A stretch of DNA of 64,000 bases from Chrysophaeum taylorii (lineage: Eukaryota; Sar; Pelagophyceae; Pelagomonadales; Pelagomonadaceae), in contig JAQMWT010000320.1 of assembly GCA_029834535.1 (NCBI GenBank), positions 124,001 through 188,000 on the forward strand, written 5' to 3'. The notes beneath the pieces are model-generated. The model was given only the letters and a program-made list of their open reading frames with translations. It was not told the DNA's origin and did not search any database. Positions 11,501 to 19,678 of the stretch are shown one piece after another (within the stretch, counting starts at the first letter, position 1; every line of letters starts with the position of its first letter). The translations under genes and the position numbers were made by a program.

Positions 11501-11673
11501 TGCACTTCTGGAACACTTTCCCGCCGCAGTCCTGGCTGGGTACCAACAAGCGAGACTGGCACGAGCTCCACACCCGCCTCAACAACGGCGTCCCCGTCGA
11601 CAACGAGCTCCCCTACTTCTTCGACGACCTCCCCGCCTGGTGCGGCGAGGATCCGCGTCGCGGTGAAGAATAG
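5599..11673 (+). CDS. Multidomain AT-KS-ACP-ACP-MetE-like-FMO enzyme (2024 aa)
   Basis: A polyketide/fatty-acid-type assembly enzyme fused to two tailoring domains in one uninterrupted exon. Order: acyltransferase, about 10-300 (GHSVGELAAAY, catalytic Ser100; GPHPTF near 405); ketosynthase, about 385-775 (TACSSALVALD with Cys522, CHGTGTPLGDPVE with His657, GHCEAAAG with His690); two acyl-carrier domains with GVDSLG phosphopantetheine Ser850 and Ser944; MetE-like zinc methyltransferase, about 1055-1415 (candidate zinc ligands His1289 and Cys1291 in HVCWGN, Glu1324, Cys1383 in STDCGF); a 110-residue alpha/beta linker; and a flavin monooxygenase, about 1537-2000 (GAGLCG at 1542-1547, second dinucleotide site GFGAFA at 1714-1719). 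The catalytic residues I can locate are present, so it is probably active. AT before KS is the reverse of the usual order, and no KR, DH or thioesterase is seen. Start is 5599, with Met at 5635 as alternative. The product is unknown; carbon- or sulfur-methyl transfer plus oxygenation is inference only. Confidence 0.85.
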   Translation: MMTTARRSTEEKMKRDVIFVFGGEGAHSEKTDMEVVRESPVYGEVMKGLAEMGVSEKSVLGALGVHDSPLSTIATTVINVCLCEAWRAWGYEPTIATGHSVGELAAAYASGMYTIKQTLEVAKELGELGASLEGGMVHTTVKKSEVPGLRNTTTTTKLALAAINAEYDDFAAVTLCGPTEAVEERVATDANAAKLKVGRPWHHPKYAGTRMNKPVVASRPSKCDFVSATTGERVLDTIGADHWASWLKSPVEFASALEALPKEEVVVEIGPHPTFAESLAHHARPEVMASSMRRGEKSVEFALAQRRSLPEGPRRAAIAKVVPLVWDVPFGDQGLRSIDYPRVAASLRTFFPGLEAHHLFRFSSLEALDREYPDGHSNPLIATKSGVDLCWHVVGVSVELEGVRDLDSLRAALAKSGRSALDLDELRSEAASLFGSKAEAEAASPQHALALLLARRAVDDFGKDLASLAPPERVGVYVGAWQQEEVGSGAYSALGCSLGSLPGQVAGLVDARGPCVGVNTACSSALVALDSSLADLRRGRVDAALVGAVNVLDRSWDAPLAKARFASPTDRCHTFSSEADGYARAEGGAFFLLLSSSSSSSSLCRPARTAIVGSAITQNARQRPLSAVDGRAQERCVRLAAADAGIDPSCLGAVECHGTGTPLGDPVEIDALRRAGFGGYVTASKRAFGHCEAAAGAVGLAVAVAFARGGSVLQPAVTSPNPAVARAAGGVVLLPGKSAAEHVLDKPYVGVSSFGFAGSNAHAIVKRLHTLRVEESEEESTTPLPLEEEEEEKNNSPRGVAANAAGNVVVTTDENDDEVEAAVWAALSRVVDVKGVAASDDLLDVVGVDSLGVAEVVASLEGSYGDDVVTVDSIFAEPTVEAIVARIKKAAAAAAATGVVVAAGAAKATADEVEAAVWAALSRVVDVKGVAASDDLLDVVGVDSLGVAEVVASLEGSYGDDVVTVDSIFAEPTVEAIVARIKKAIVPSAVEETTLETLGGGGGGERPPEEKNMKEAAPPSLRGVHGFEEEKKNKNGLGDDERKTTQPPPPLGDPWFEVTHVGSLPRDGLGDVVARQVACGVDVVNDGEWGRPNYVSELVARIDGLGDPEVGAFSRERSACACCVMPVAADLAEVPGLARRFDGSNGIISLNPARPARSNVACVGRPRRAVLDSRLDAEIGDLKRRAGGRKFFWSAPSPGTLACLCEDRYFNGNHEAYVMALAEAIKPEYEAISAAGAILSIDCPDLAMGRHTRWSGVKDDEEFVNKILAANVRALNSALEAVSGECRVHVCWGNYAGSHHRDIELSKIWGEVMKIEKVKVISVEAANPRHEWEIADIREDQVLAAGVVDTKTVVVEHPELVALRLLRLAKRFGPHRVSASTDCGFASTAKSTAIPAEIAWMKLRALGEGAALARRKLASVPVALRPVGFRAIVVSKDRPDLRAACFPWPCDVVAAAAPEEILKAARYVDFPLALVGPLEIVEKAAKELEEDGCFAVGFGPETPADEIVRAMTAPQRRDKLRLLGARRRQVKPPSEVDVVVVGAGLCGLTAARACQREGYEVVILERRFLAGGVWTSFANSSSQVNSSEGGYAPVVSSKKQKKNRDHTPTHEIVDDLARLVDEVGEDVLYFGCDAMRIVNNSLVVTRMVDHAGNGFSDATTILASKGVVVAINDRVGVPRPFDVENKSFRGCIRRGLWDDLADYDFRGRRVVIVGFGAFAVENARTALEHGAAKVTVVARRAGAVCPKAIDYLNFVKPFSNDYRHDPATNVKQLRQWQRLYEASGARPPDTWPAKIKPDGHTISVSDVWWIGHHLKKLETKIGRKIARMEEDGARLDDGDFVPCDLVVACVGFERNARACERLTGVDTVTDTNFLAPKLMYLADAEIDDGAFNFFFGSSVLEYAKFYSNVFAKALGDKALGEALWGPDVPTHPVDDRKWSHYIQAARRLIKAFPRVRDLARDQVDDRTLHFWNTFPPQSWLGTNKRDWHELHTRLNNGVPVDNELPYFFDDLPAWCGEDPRRGEE
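8041..8548 (+). repeat. Tandem duplication of the acyl-carrier domain
   Basis: Two carrier domains are offset by 282 bp (94 residues). Over about 224 aligned bases I count seven differences, all synonymous, so the two proteins are identical across about 74 residues. A short Ala-rich linker separates them. This indicates recent duplication or gene conversion together with selection on the protein. Confidence 0.92.
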
Positions 11674-11884
11674 TAACTTTCTTCTTCTTCGTAGGTAAGT
11701 AGGTAGGTAGGTAGGTAGTACCGCATCCTGCCGTGACGGACACCTTCCCTCACGCCAGATTCATATTCCCGTCGCGCCGCCGCCGCCAAAGCCGCCGCCG
11801 GCGCCGCGATGATGAGTAGTATATTTTAAGAATAAAACACACTCATTTTTTATTTACTCTAAACACACTCATTTTTTTATTACT
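11674..11884. other. Convergent 3' spacer with short repeats
   Basis: Holds a GTAG run (about 11691-11719), a canonical AATAAA at about 11830-11836 that could polyadenylate the megaenzyme transcript, and two tandem copies of a 27-nt AT-rich unit containing ACACACTCATTTTTT (about 11836-11888). The second copy overlaps the end of the minus-strand gene that follows. Confidence 0.6.
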
Positions 11885-12772
11885 CTATACTATTTTGTCG
11901 TCTTGTTCTTCCTCTTGCTGCTGCTTCTTCTTGAAGTTGGCAAGCGCGCGCTCGGTGAGGTGCTGAACCATGTAGGGAACGTCCGGGGGAGAGTCCGCAT
12001 CGGGCCTCGAGTGGTGAAGCAGACTCCAAAAGAACGCCGGGGACTTGGAGGCTATGGAGTCGATGTGCAGAAGCCGCGTCGACGGCTTGTCCGTCGTCGC
12101 GCGCCGCCGATTGGACCCGGCCTGACGCCACAATATCGCCGTCGCGAGGTCCTCGCACTCTTCGGGCGACAAAAGCCGGACGCGCTCCTCCCTCACCTTT
12201 CCCTTGTTACTCGTCTTGAACTCGACGTGAATCGTCTTGGAAGTCGACCCCAACACCCTCGCGAGATTCTTCGACGCCGACTCGACCCGCGCCGCGCCCG
12301 CCTGCGTCACATACATGGCCGACGCCGTGCCCAGCAAACTGTCGGGGGCCATGTGCGCGGCGATGAACTTGCCCGCCATCGTCTCGACCGACTCCCCGAG
12401 TCCCTCGACGCCCGGAACCGTCTTCTTCGTCGTTTTCTTCTTGTCGACGCAAACCTGTTTCGTACTCACGTTCAGGGTCTCGCCATCCTCCAGGAGACTC
12501 TCGATCGGCGTCTCGGGACCCACGATCAGAGCACCGCCGGCAGGGTACTCGCCATCGCTCAGCAAACTCACCGGACGACCCGTAGCATCCCGAAAGCTCG
12601 CGCTCACGACGGGGGCCTTCAGCTCGCCGCTCACCTGCTTCCAGAACCCCGCAAGGCTCCCTTTCGCCTCCAAGCTCAACACCCCGCCCGAGTGCCGCAC
12701 GCGAACTTTCTTCTTCGCCTCGGGGATGGCCTCCTCCAACTTCCTCTTGGGCGTCTCCTTCTTCCGCGGCAT
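11885..12772 (-). CDS. Hypothetical basic nuclear-type protein (295 aa)
   Basis: Family not recognised. The N-terminus is a dense basic stretch (Met-Pro-Arg-Lys-Lys, then KRKLEE and AKKKVRVR within the first 26 residues) that looks like a bipartite nuclear localisation signal. The middle is a globular alpha/beta region with repeated Gly/Pro turns, a second KKKTTKK patch near 110, and a helical part around 125-200. The C-terminus is a Lys/Gln/Glu tail. A folded segment near 225-280 (LLHIDSIASKSPAFFWSLL) looks conserved in character but I cannot name it. The start at 12772 faces the gene at 12853 across a gap of about 80 bp. A nucleic-acid-associated or ribosome-biogenesis role would be guesswork. 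Confidence 0.65.
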   Translation of the reverse strand: MPRKKETPKRKLEEAIPEAKKKVRVRHSGGVLSLEAKGSLAGFWKQVSGELKAPVVSASFRDATGRPVSLLSDGEYPAGGALIVGPETPIESLLEDGETLNVSTKQVCVDKKKTTKKTVPGVEGLGESVETMAGKFIAAHMAPDSLLGTASAMYVTQAGAARVESASKNLARVLGSTSKTIHVEFKTSNKGKVREERVRLLSPEECEDLATAILWRQAGSNRRRATTDKPSTRLLHIDSIASKSPAFFWSLLHHSRPDADSPPDVPYMVQHLTERALANFKKKQQQEEEQDDKIV

Positions 12773-12852
12773 CCTTTTTCTACCTAGCTTGCTTACCCTG
12801 GAGGGAGGGAGTTCGCCTCGAGTCTAATATAACTAGCCCCTGCTGGTTGACC
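12773..12852. promoter_or_regulatory. Short divergent intergenic region
   Basis: Only 80 bp separate the two divergent start codons, so both promoters and both 5' UTRs must share this interval or extend into coding sequence. It contains a GAGGGAGGGAG purine block and the AT-rich TCTAATATAACT. No named element can be assigned. Confidence 0.45.
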
Positions 12853-13887
12853 ATGTACTATGACGACGGTGCGAACGCCGTGTTCGCCTTTGTGTGGTTT
12901 AGCGCGCGCATCTTCGTGGTCCCGTTGTGGTTCTGGTATGTTCCGCTCGCGAGTCCATTGTACGCGCAGGGCGTTATCTGGTGGAGCGCCCTGTGGCGAT
13001 TCCGCGGAATTTGCGCGCACGTCGGCGCGGGCATGGCTTGCCTCGGGCTGGCACTCGTGCAGTTTGACGCGCCGACGAGGCGCGCAAATATCGCGCGGCA
13101 CAGGTGGACGGGTCGCGCGTACGTTTTGTGCGGCCTCGCGACGCTCGCGGCGCTCCGGCCGCTTCGGGCGACGGTCGGCCAAGGCCCGGGGACCGGTCCT
13201 TCTCGAGCGCTCCAGGTCTTCGTGGACGTCTCGTCCTTGATGTGGATCGTGGCGACGGCTTTCGGCGTGGCATTCGCGGCGTGCGGCCGCGTCTCGGCAC
13301 ACCGCGTCGCCATGACGTGGTCGGTCGCCGCCGTGAGCGTCCCCGTCGCGCAGCGATTTTGCGCGTGGATGGCGTGCACGCCCCTTGTTCTGGGACTCAA
13401 GCTGTGTCGAGAGGCGGTGCGGGGGACATCTCCGTGGGAGGCGAGGTGGAACGACGAGACGCGAGTCCTGTCCTTCGGAGGCTACGGCGTAGCGGAGCAC
13501 GAGGGTTTCCCGGCGTCGGCCTGGCTTGGGCTAGGTCTCGTCTGCGTCCTCGCGCTGCGCGCCGAGAAAGAGAGTGTGCAAGACCTCCAAGCCCTGCGCC
13601 CCGCGCGCAAGCTCGTTGAGCTCCGGGGAGACTACGAGCGGGCATTCGCGGAGGTCCTAGCGTCTCTGCGCCGGACCTTCGAGGGCCGTTGGGCTCGGGT
13701 CACCCCCGCGCTTGCCGTTTACTGGGGTCTCGAAGGGTTGTTTTTTTTTTTTTTTTTCGCCGGCCTCGCCCTCGGCGTCGTCGGCTTCTTCGTCGTCGCC
13801 CTTCTCTCGCTGGTCTTCCTCTTCGAGTTCAGTCCGGCCATCCTCGCGGCGACCCCCCTCTACTTCTTGGCACGATCTTTTTCATAA
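12853..13887 (+). CDS. DUF2306-like polytopic membrane protein
   Basis: About 344 residues starting at the first in-frame ATG (the open frame begins slightly upstream at a TTG). Hydrophobic segments cover roughly residues 8-30, 55-75, 88-105, 125-150, 158-180, 220-240 and two at the C-terminus. The HRWTGRAYV motif near residue 82 and a second SAHRVAM near 150 match the paired His/Arg pattern of DUF2306 membrane proteins, whose biochemical role is unclear. Near the end, 17 consecutive T bases (13741-13757) encode six Phe inside the penultimate membrane segment. The downstream frame stays strongly hydrophobic, which argues that the T count is right. Function is not known from sequence. Confidence 0.65.
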   Translation: MYYDDGANAVFAFVWFSARIFVVPLWFWYVPLASPLYAQGVIWWSALWRFRGICAHVGAGMACLGLALVQFDAPTRRANIARHRWTGRAYVLCGLATLAALRPLRATVGQGPGTGPSRALQVFVDVSSLMWIVATAFGVAFAACGRVSAHRVAMTWSVAAVSVPVAQRFCAWMACTPLVLGLKLCREAVRGTSPWEARWNDETRVLSFGGYGVAEHEGFPASAWLGLGLVCVLALRAEKESVQDLQALRPARKLVELRGDYERAFAEVLASLRRTFEGRWARVTPALAVYWGLEGLFFFFFFAGLALGVVGFFVVALLSLVFLFEFSPAILAATPLYFLARSFS

Positions 13888-14542
13888 TTCTAATAGATCC
13901 TGTTGATTCTTTTTCCAGGTGTTTGGGGACTTTTTTTCTTCGGGCGACCGCGCGATTCTTCACGATGGTGGGACAAACCTTGATTGGCGACCTGCGATCA
14001 CGGGAGCGGTGAGTTCGATGTCGTCGATGTTGGCGCACGTCAAGAATTTCCGCGCGTTTTGGAATGGTCGGTGTGGGCGCACCGTGTAGTACCCGCCGGC
14101 TTTTTTGTAGTCCTACCGACGCACTTACTTCCTTACTTCGAGAAGTGCATTATTATTCCTCGTAATCCTCGGTTTCGACTGCTTGCTAGGGGTGGTGTAA
14201 TGCGAGTCCGCACCCACCTTAATTGTTGCAACAACAACCCATCCCCAACGAATAATTCTCGGTACGACCCCCCCCCCAAGACTCGGCTTCGACGTAAGGC
14301 CACGACACATTGGACACCTTTTCACGACCCTCGCGTCGCTCTCGTACACGCGCTCGTTTCCACCTTCTATTGCAACAACAACACACCCCCAACGAATACA
14401 CGACACACTAAACACCCTTTTCACGACCCTCGCGTCGCTCCGGTGCGTACACGTTCGTGACATACCAGAGCTTTTACGTTCTTCGTGTGGGGAAAAAATC
14501 TATCTCCCGTACCGCGTACTGCTTCACTACACCCAATTTCAA
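13888..14542. other. Intergenic stretch with a local duplication
   Basis: No gene is recognised. Two phrases each occur twice: TTGCAACAACAAC followed by CCCCAACGAATA (about 14223-14252 and 14371-14399), and TTTTCACGACCCTCGCGTC (about 14319-14338 and 14417-14436). The spacings are about 148 and 98 bp, so it is an imperfect tandem duplication with internal loss. Confidence 0.6.
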
Positions 14543-14614
14543 GTCTCTGCCGGGATTCGAACCCGGAATCTCTTGCTCCGGAGGCAAGCGCCTTATCCAT
14601 TAGGCCACAAAGAC
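14543..14614 (-). tRNA. tRNA-Arg (anticodon CCG)
   Basis: Read on the minus strand, a 72-nt cloverleaf closes fully. The 7-bp acceptor stem GTCTTTG pairs with CAGAGAC (one G-T pair). The D arm is GCCTAATGGATAAGGC. The anticodon stem CTTGC/GCAAG encloses loop CTCCGGA with anticodon CCG, reading CGG Arg codons. The T arm CCGGG/CCCGG has loop TTCGAAT. There is no intron and no encoded CCA, as expected for a eukaryotic nuclear gene. The T-arm GGTTCGAATCC and the D-arm segment act as internal B and A boxes for RNA polymerase III. The nearest long T run on the transcribed strand is about 45 bp downstream. Confidence 0.96.
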
Positions 14615-14896
14615 GATTGACGACGCGGCTGCTGCTGTGTACGACGCTGTGTATTTATTTTATATATCAAAGTTACAGACCAGCACGTTCACTTGGTTAC
14701 GAGTTGGTCCAAAACCTCATCACTCCCACGCAAACACTCGCGATCGCCCGACAGGGTCGTCACCTCCAAATGCAGGCCAGTACGCTCATTTGGTTCTAAA
14801 TTTCAAAAAGTTTCGTGCTGCGCTCACTTCTTCGACGCGGTCCCTCGCAAACACTCGTCCTTCTAGAGGTGCTCCACCGCTTCGTCCTGTGTAGAC
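14615..14896. other. Spacer upstream of the tRNA
   Basis: About 280 bp with no gene recognised and no repeat that I can define. Confidence 0.4.
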
Positions 14897-15720
14897 TCAG
14901 AAGACGATGTCCTCGGGCTTACCGACTCGGTTGAGGGCCGCGTAGAGCTGGCAGTGGATGGAGACGGGCTTGGTCAAGAGGACACCGACCTCGCGGAGCG
15001 TCTGGCCCTGGCTCTTGTTGATCGTCATGGCGAAGGCGGGGCCGAAAGGGAAACTGGCGTCGGCGCAGCTCGAAGGGGAGCTCGTCCTGCTTCGCGGTGA
15101 GGGTGACGCGCGGAGGGGCCTCGGCGAGACTATATTTGATCGATGATGTATCGGATACCGTTGCAGTGGCCGTGCGACGGGTCGCGATTGCGACGCAACA
15201 TCTCCGGCACGCGACTTTGCGCGCACCTCTTGTGCGGCGGCACGTCAGGGAGTTCAGAAACTCGACTGGGTAAAGAGCGAGGTGTCGTCGTTCGACCCAA
15301 CCTCGCCCTACCTCGTGGCGAGGGTGACGCGCGGGACCACTATGATGTTTTTATTCTCGCCGTTCACCCAACAGGCGAGTTGGAGGAGCCTCAGCGAGAC
15401 TATATTATTTGATCGATGACTCATCGGGCGCCGTTGCAGTGGCCGCGCGACGGGTCGCGATTGCGAAGACGTTGAGCTCGCGCTCAAAGTCGGCATGCAG
15501 TTGATTGTCCGGGAGTTGGGAAACTCGACTGGAAAGAGCGAGTCGTCGTCTTTCGACCCAACCTCGTCGGCCGAAAAAAGAAACTCCGACGCCTCGTCTC
15601 CGGGAAAGAAAAGGCCGCGGTCATGCGCGCGTTGACAGAATCGACAACAGATCGTTTCGGCGAGGATGGCGCGCTGGAAGAGCCACCGTTGGTCGTGGAA
15701 ACTGTCTGCGAGGCCCGGAA
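14897..15720 (-). pseudogene. Decayed Helitron/Pif1-type helicase fragment
   Basis: The minus strand at 14897-15060 encodes the C-terminal end of a Pif1-like helicase of the kind carried by Helitrons: AFAMTINKSQGQTL followed by VGVLLTKPV and QLYAALNRV. Farther upstream (15370-15720) the same strand carries broken pieces corresponding to the region with LFQRAIL and DNARMTTAFPGDEAS, which is clearer in a second copy at 30540-31118. A segment of about 270 bp is duplicated within the fragment: a CAGTGGCC-GCGACGGGTCGCGATTGCGA phrase recurs near 15165 and 15438. No N-terminal helicase motifs, Rep domain or intact ends are visible. It is a dead fragment of a repetitive family. Confidence 0.75.
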
Positions 15721-16906
15721 CTCGGGAAGGGCGGTTGGCTGGGATTTCCAGGCAAAGACCTTGCTATCATCGACGGGAAGAAAAAGAACTTCATTGAGGG
15801 AGACGTTTTCGGCGATCGTGTCTCGCGGATAATGTTTTACATCGAAATAGCTGCGGAGTCTCCGGAGTTGACCTGCGCCCGGAAGAAGAGCGCGTCGGTT
15901 TCGAAATCCAGAAGAAGAGCCGCGCGGAAGGAGAGCGCGTCGGCTTCCAGAAGAACGGTCGCGTTGTGGTTGGCGAACCCGAGGTTGTGTGGATGCGCCG
16001 GTGATCGGTCCAGGTTCGTCAGGAAGCCTCGTGCTGTGCAGCGGGACGGGATAGGCCGCGAGCCTCGTCGCGTCGCCCGTTTTTATGAACCCATCGTCAT
16101 AACGGCGACTCGCCGACTAGCACGGCGTAGTTGTCGGAGTTGAACATGCAAGTTATGGCATCTTTGTCGCACGAGAGTCCAAACCCCAAGAAAGTAGGCA
16201 TCGTTATGAAGATGTAGGCGATCACGGGTCGCTGAGCTCGGTGTCGAAATCACAGTTGCCCTTCGCAGCGAGCTAGCTACAAAAGCCGTAGAGCCAAGCT
16301 GTTAAGCATCGTACATGTACACAGTTGCTTTTTAGGCCGCCTGGTCTGCGTCTCGCTTGGACGATCGACGCAGCAGACATGATCACGTTCGTCGGCTGCC
16401 GCCTCTGGTGTCAAAAATACTATTCGGCAAGGTCCGACGACAACCCGGCCCTCTGGGGCGGTTGGAGTCGCCGAGAGTTGTATGATCTCCGCGGCTTGTC
16501 GGGGTCTCTGTGGTGTGATCGCTTCGCTCGCCTTCCGTGCGCGCGTGCAACTTCCGGAGACTTAATTAATTTCCCGTGCAGATTAGAACATGGTTCGTAG
16601 AATAATAATAATAAACGCGGATCCAAAAGTACGACGACTCTGGAAAATCATCGGGCCAAGTAGAAAGAAATTGCTGCTTCTTCAAATGCACCACCCATGT
16701 ATCGGCGGCGGCGGCGGCTCGTCGTTGGGCGCGCCGCATTACTACTACTACTGTTTGTCAAAATGGCTGTGCCATACATAGACTTTTTTTGAAAATGAAA
16801 TGAGCCGTTTTATGTGGCCGTTAAATTCACCAAGTGGAAGGCGCGTGGATCGATTCGATTCGTTCTTCGAGCAAATGAAAGAAAAAAAATGCTCTAATAT
16901 AGTAAA
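15721..16906. other. Intergenic stretch, no gene recognised
   Basis: Several short frames occur but none shows a motif. The first part may still belong to the degraded Helitron-like element. The last 100 bp before the gene at 16907 are AT-rich and probably hold its promoter. Confidence 0.4.
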
Positions 16907-19678
16907 ATGATGCAGCATGTGCGTCGGTCGAAGCGGGGCGTCCTCGAGCGCGCGCGGGGACTAGTCCACGAGCTGCGGCACGTCGGGCGGCACCACCACT
17001 ACGGTCCGAAAATCGAGGCGCCGCGGGCGTCTTCGTACCGGGGTCAGCGGCGAGATTCGTCGTCATCGACGATCGACGAGGCAGAAGAAGAAGTGTTGTT
17101 CGAGGCCGACTACGAGTCGCCAGAGGCGGCGCAGCGGTTCGTGCGCGCGACCTTGTGGCCGATCGAGGAGCGGCGGAAGCTGCGGATCGGCAAGGTACGC
17201 GTCCGCGTGGTCGAGGGCGCGTATCTACCCTCTCTCGACGGCGGTCGGCCGTCGGCTTACTGCGTGGTCGACGTCGAGGAGCGACAGTGGCGGAGTCAGG
17301 CGGTGCGGCGGAACGAGTCGCCGATGTGGCGCGAGGAGGTGGAGCTGTTCGTGAGCCGCCACGACGCGGTTCTGGTCGTCGAGGTGATGGACGAGGCGGA
17401 GTCCCACGACGACTTCCTCGGCCGCGTCTCCGTGAAGCTCGAAGATCTGGCGGGGTTAGGGACGACGGTGAAGAGGTGGTACGCGCTGGAGGGCGATGTC
17501 GCGAACCAGGGGTCGATCCACCTACACATCACGTACGACGTCTCGGCGGTGGGGGAAGCGATGTCGCGGGCCTGGACGAATCCTCCGCCGGGTCCGCCCG
17601 AGTATCCGGTTTTCGACATAAATCGACTCTACGATTCGGCGATGGGTCTGCGGCGGGAGACCCAGCCGTATTTGAACGCCGCGGAAGCCTGGGAACGACT
17701 CCTCAAGTGGACTGACGTGCCGTGGTCGCGGGCGGCGTTGGGGGCTGCGATCGTCGCGGGGATTTTTTTGGAACATCTTTTCGTGATAATCCACGTCCTA
17801 GTCGCGGCTTTTTTGGTGAAAAAGTACTTTTTGAAGGCCAAGCTCGACAAGCTCCGCGCCCAGGCGATCGAGATATTCGCGAAGATCGACGCCGACAACA
17901 ACGGCGAAATCGACCGGGCGGAGCTCGGGGTGGCGCTCCAGGATCTGATTTCGAGAGCGAAATGCGAATGCAGGCCGACCGAAGACGACGTGTCGCGCCT
18001 CTTCTCTCGATTTTCCCACGACGGCAAGATGCACCTCGACGACCTCATCGCGCTCCTCATGTCCTACCCAAAAATAGTCTGGGGCTACGACAAGGTGGCC
18101 CGAGAGGAAGAACAACGCGAGGAGCGCCGGATAAAGGAGGAGGAAGCCGACGCCGACGACGAGATCTCTTCGGACCTCGAGAGCTTCGAGGACGACGCGA
18201 CCACCATCGTCACCGCCACCACCGCCACCGACGACTCTTCCTCGGCCTCTTCTTCGGCGACCCTCCGTCGCCGCTTCCGCCGTCGTCAGCGCAAGAGACT
18301 CGAGGCTTCCGCCGCCGCCGCCGCCGGTGGTTCTGCCGGTTCGTCTGGCCCCGTCACGGGCATGGCTCGGAAGATCGTCAATCTGGCCGGACGAAAGTAC
18401 ACGGGCAGGTCGGTCGCGTGGGCGACGAGAAAGGTCCAGGCCTACGCCTCTGATCTCGCGAAGATGAGGAACTTGTTCGAATGGACCGATCCTTTAAAAT
18501 CTTTCGGTTTTCTCGTCTTCAACCTCGGGCTCGCGACTTGGCATTGGTACGTCAGTTTCAAGATCACGTGGATTGTCTTTTTTTGCCTCGCTTTCTTTTA
18601 TTATTCGGAGAAAAAGCGCGTCGCCCTCAAACTCATCAAGTCGGGCTTCCAAGCCTACAAACGGTACCGCGACCTCAAGGAAAGGAAGAACCTGAGGTTC
18701 GACCTCCTGGAAAACGACCCCGCAAACCTGCCCGCGATCCCAGATAGGGTCAGGCACCCGCGCGACCATGGTCTCCAGGCGGTACTCCGAGGCATCTTCT
18801 CGCGCCTGGATGCCGACGGCGACGGCAAGGTAAACCAAGCCGAAATGATGGAGTTTATCCTCACGGCGCTCCCGCTCGCGACCCCAAAAATTCAACAAAA
18901 AGCTTCGGTCTGCGTCACCTCGCTAGAAACCAAGGTCCGCGACATGTTCGACTCGTTCAACAAGCATCGAAACAGCCTTCCCGACGAAGACATCGATCTC
19001 GACGCCCTCGTCGAATTCATCGTCCACCACACCAAGTGTTCCACGCTCTTCGTTCAAGACGAACTCAGACGACAACTCGAGACGACCGGCGTCAAGTGTG
19101 TCAAGCTTCCCTCCAAGCACGAGCCCGCGCCCGGGAGGGGGGCATCCCTCGCGCCCCACCCTCACGTCTTCTTTGGGGCGCACCAAACCCTCCTCACCCT
19201 CCGGGGCCAATGGCTCCGCTACACGAACCGCCGCGGCTTCCGCGTCGCTTTGTCCCCCGCGATGCTCGTCGACGTCAGACCTTCCAACACCTCGCCCAAC
19301 GTCCTCTCCGTCCTCTACAAGGACACCACCGAAACCAAGACCCTCATGTTCTCCCTTTCACCCATCCTCCGCGACCCCCTTCTCGACTACCTCCAGGAAA
19401 CCCTCAAAGAGTCCCTTCTCCATCGTCGTCGCGAGGATAACGTCGCCCTTCGAGCCGCCGACGACGCGACTCCGGCCGGCGCCGTCGTTGCTTCGCGCCC
19501 AAACCACCACCACCACCACCACCACAGACGCTCTTCCCTCAAGCCAACACCCCAACCCCCCACGCCCAGGCTCCAGCCCGCCCTCGCCACGACCCTCGAG
19601 GCCTCCCTCAACACCTCCAAACCACCCCCCTCGCCCACCGACATGGCGGCGGCCAACTTCGCCATGCTCAGCGGCTGA
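16907..19678 (+). CDS. C2-domain, EF-hand, multi-pass membrane protein (923 aa)
   Basis: A calcium-responsive membrane protein. A C2 domain lies at about residues 87-200 (KVRVRVVEGAYLP start, DDFLGRVSVKL late strand). A membrane hairpin follows at about 278-308. An EF-hand at about 327-338 reads DADNNGEIDRAE, and its paired hand is degenerate (FSHDGKMHLDDL). After an acidic, Ser/Thr-rich spacer comes a second hydrophobic pair at about 533-570, then another canonical EF-hand near 634 (DADGDGKVNQAE). The C-terminal region around 750-840 resembles a GRAM/PH-like beta domain. A run of eight His and a Pro-rich tail end the protein. C2 plus paired membrane hairpins recalls MCTP or reticulon-like tethers of ER contact sites; that role is inference. 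One long exon; start at the first of two Met codons. Confidence 0.78.
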   Translation: MMQHVRRSKRGVLERARGLVHELRHVGRHHHYGPKIEAPRASSYRGQRRDSSSSTIDEAEEEVLFEADYESPEAAQRFVRATLWPIEERRKLRIGKVRVRVVEGAYLPSLDGGRPSAYCVVDVEERQWRSQAVRRNESPMWREEVELFVSRHDAVLVVEVMDEAESHDDFLGRVSVKLEDLAGLGTTVKRWYALEGDVANQGSIHLHITYDVSAVGEAMSRAWTNPPPGPPEYPVFDINRLYDSAMGLRRETQPYLNAAEAWERLLKWTDVPWSRAALGAAIVAGIFLEHLFVIIHVLVAAFLVKKYFLKAKLDKLRAQAIEIFAKIDADNNGEIDRAELGVALQDLISRAKCECRPTEDDVSRLFSRFSHDGKMHLDDLIALLMSYPKIVWGYDKVAREEEQREERRIKEEEADADDEISSDLESFEDDATTIVTATTATDDSSSASSSATLRRRFRRRQRKRLEASAAAAAGGSAGSSGPVTGMARKIVNLAGRKYTGRSVAWATRKVQAYASDLAKMRNLFEWTDPLKSFGFLVFNLGLATWHWYVSFKITWIVFFCLAFFYYSEKKRVALKLIKSGFQAYKRYRDLKERKNLRFDLLENDPANLPAIPDRVRHPRDHGLQAVLRGIFSRLDADGDGKVNQAEMMEFILTALPLATPKIQQKASVCVTSLETKVRDMFDSFNKHRNSLPDEDIDLDALVEFIVHHTKCSTLFVQDELRRQLETTGVKCVKLPSKHEPAPGRGASLAPHPHVFFGAHQTLLTLRGQWLRYTNRRGFRVALSPAMLVDVRPSNTSPNVLSVLYKDTTETKTLMFSLSPILRDPLLDYLQETLKESLLHRRREDNVALRAADDATPAGAVVASRPNHHHHHHHRRSSLKPTPQPPTPRLQPALATTLEASLNTSKPPPSPTDMAAANFAMLSG

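Noticed and set aside
5599-11673. Splitting the megaenzyme into separate PKS, MetE and FMO genes
   Set aside because: The frame is uninterrupted through all linkers, with no stop, spacer, promoter-like gap or splice pair required, so a single product is the simplest reading.
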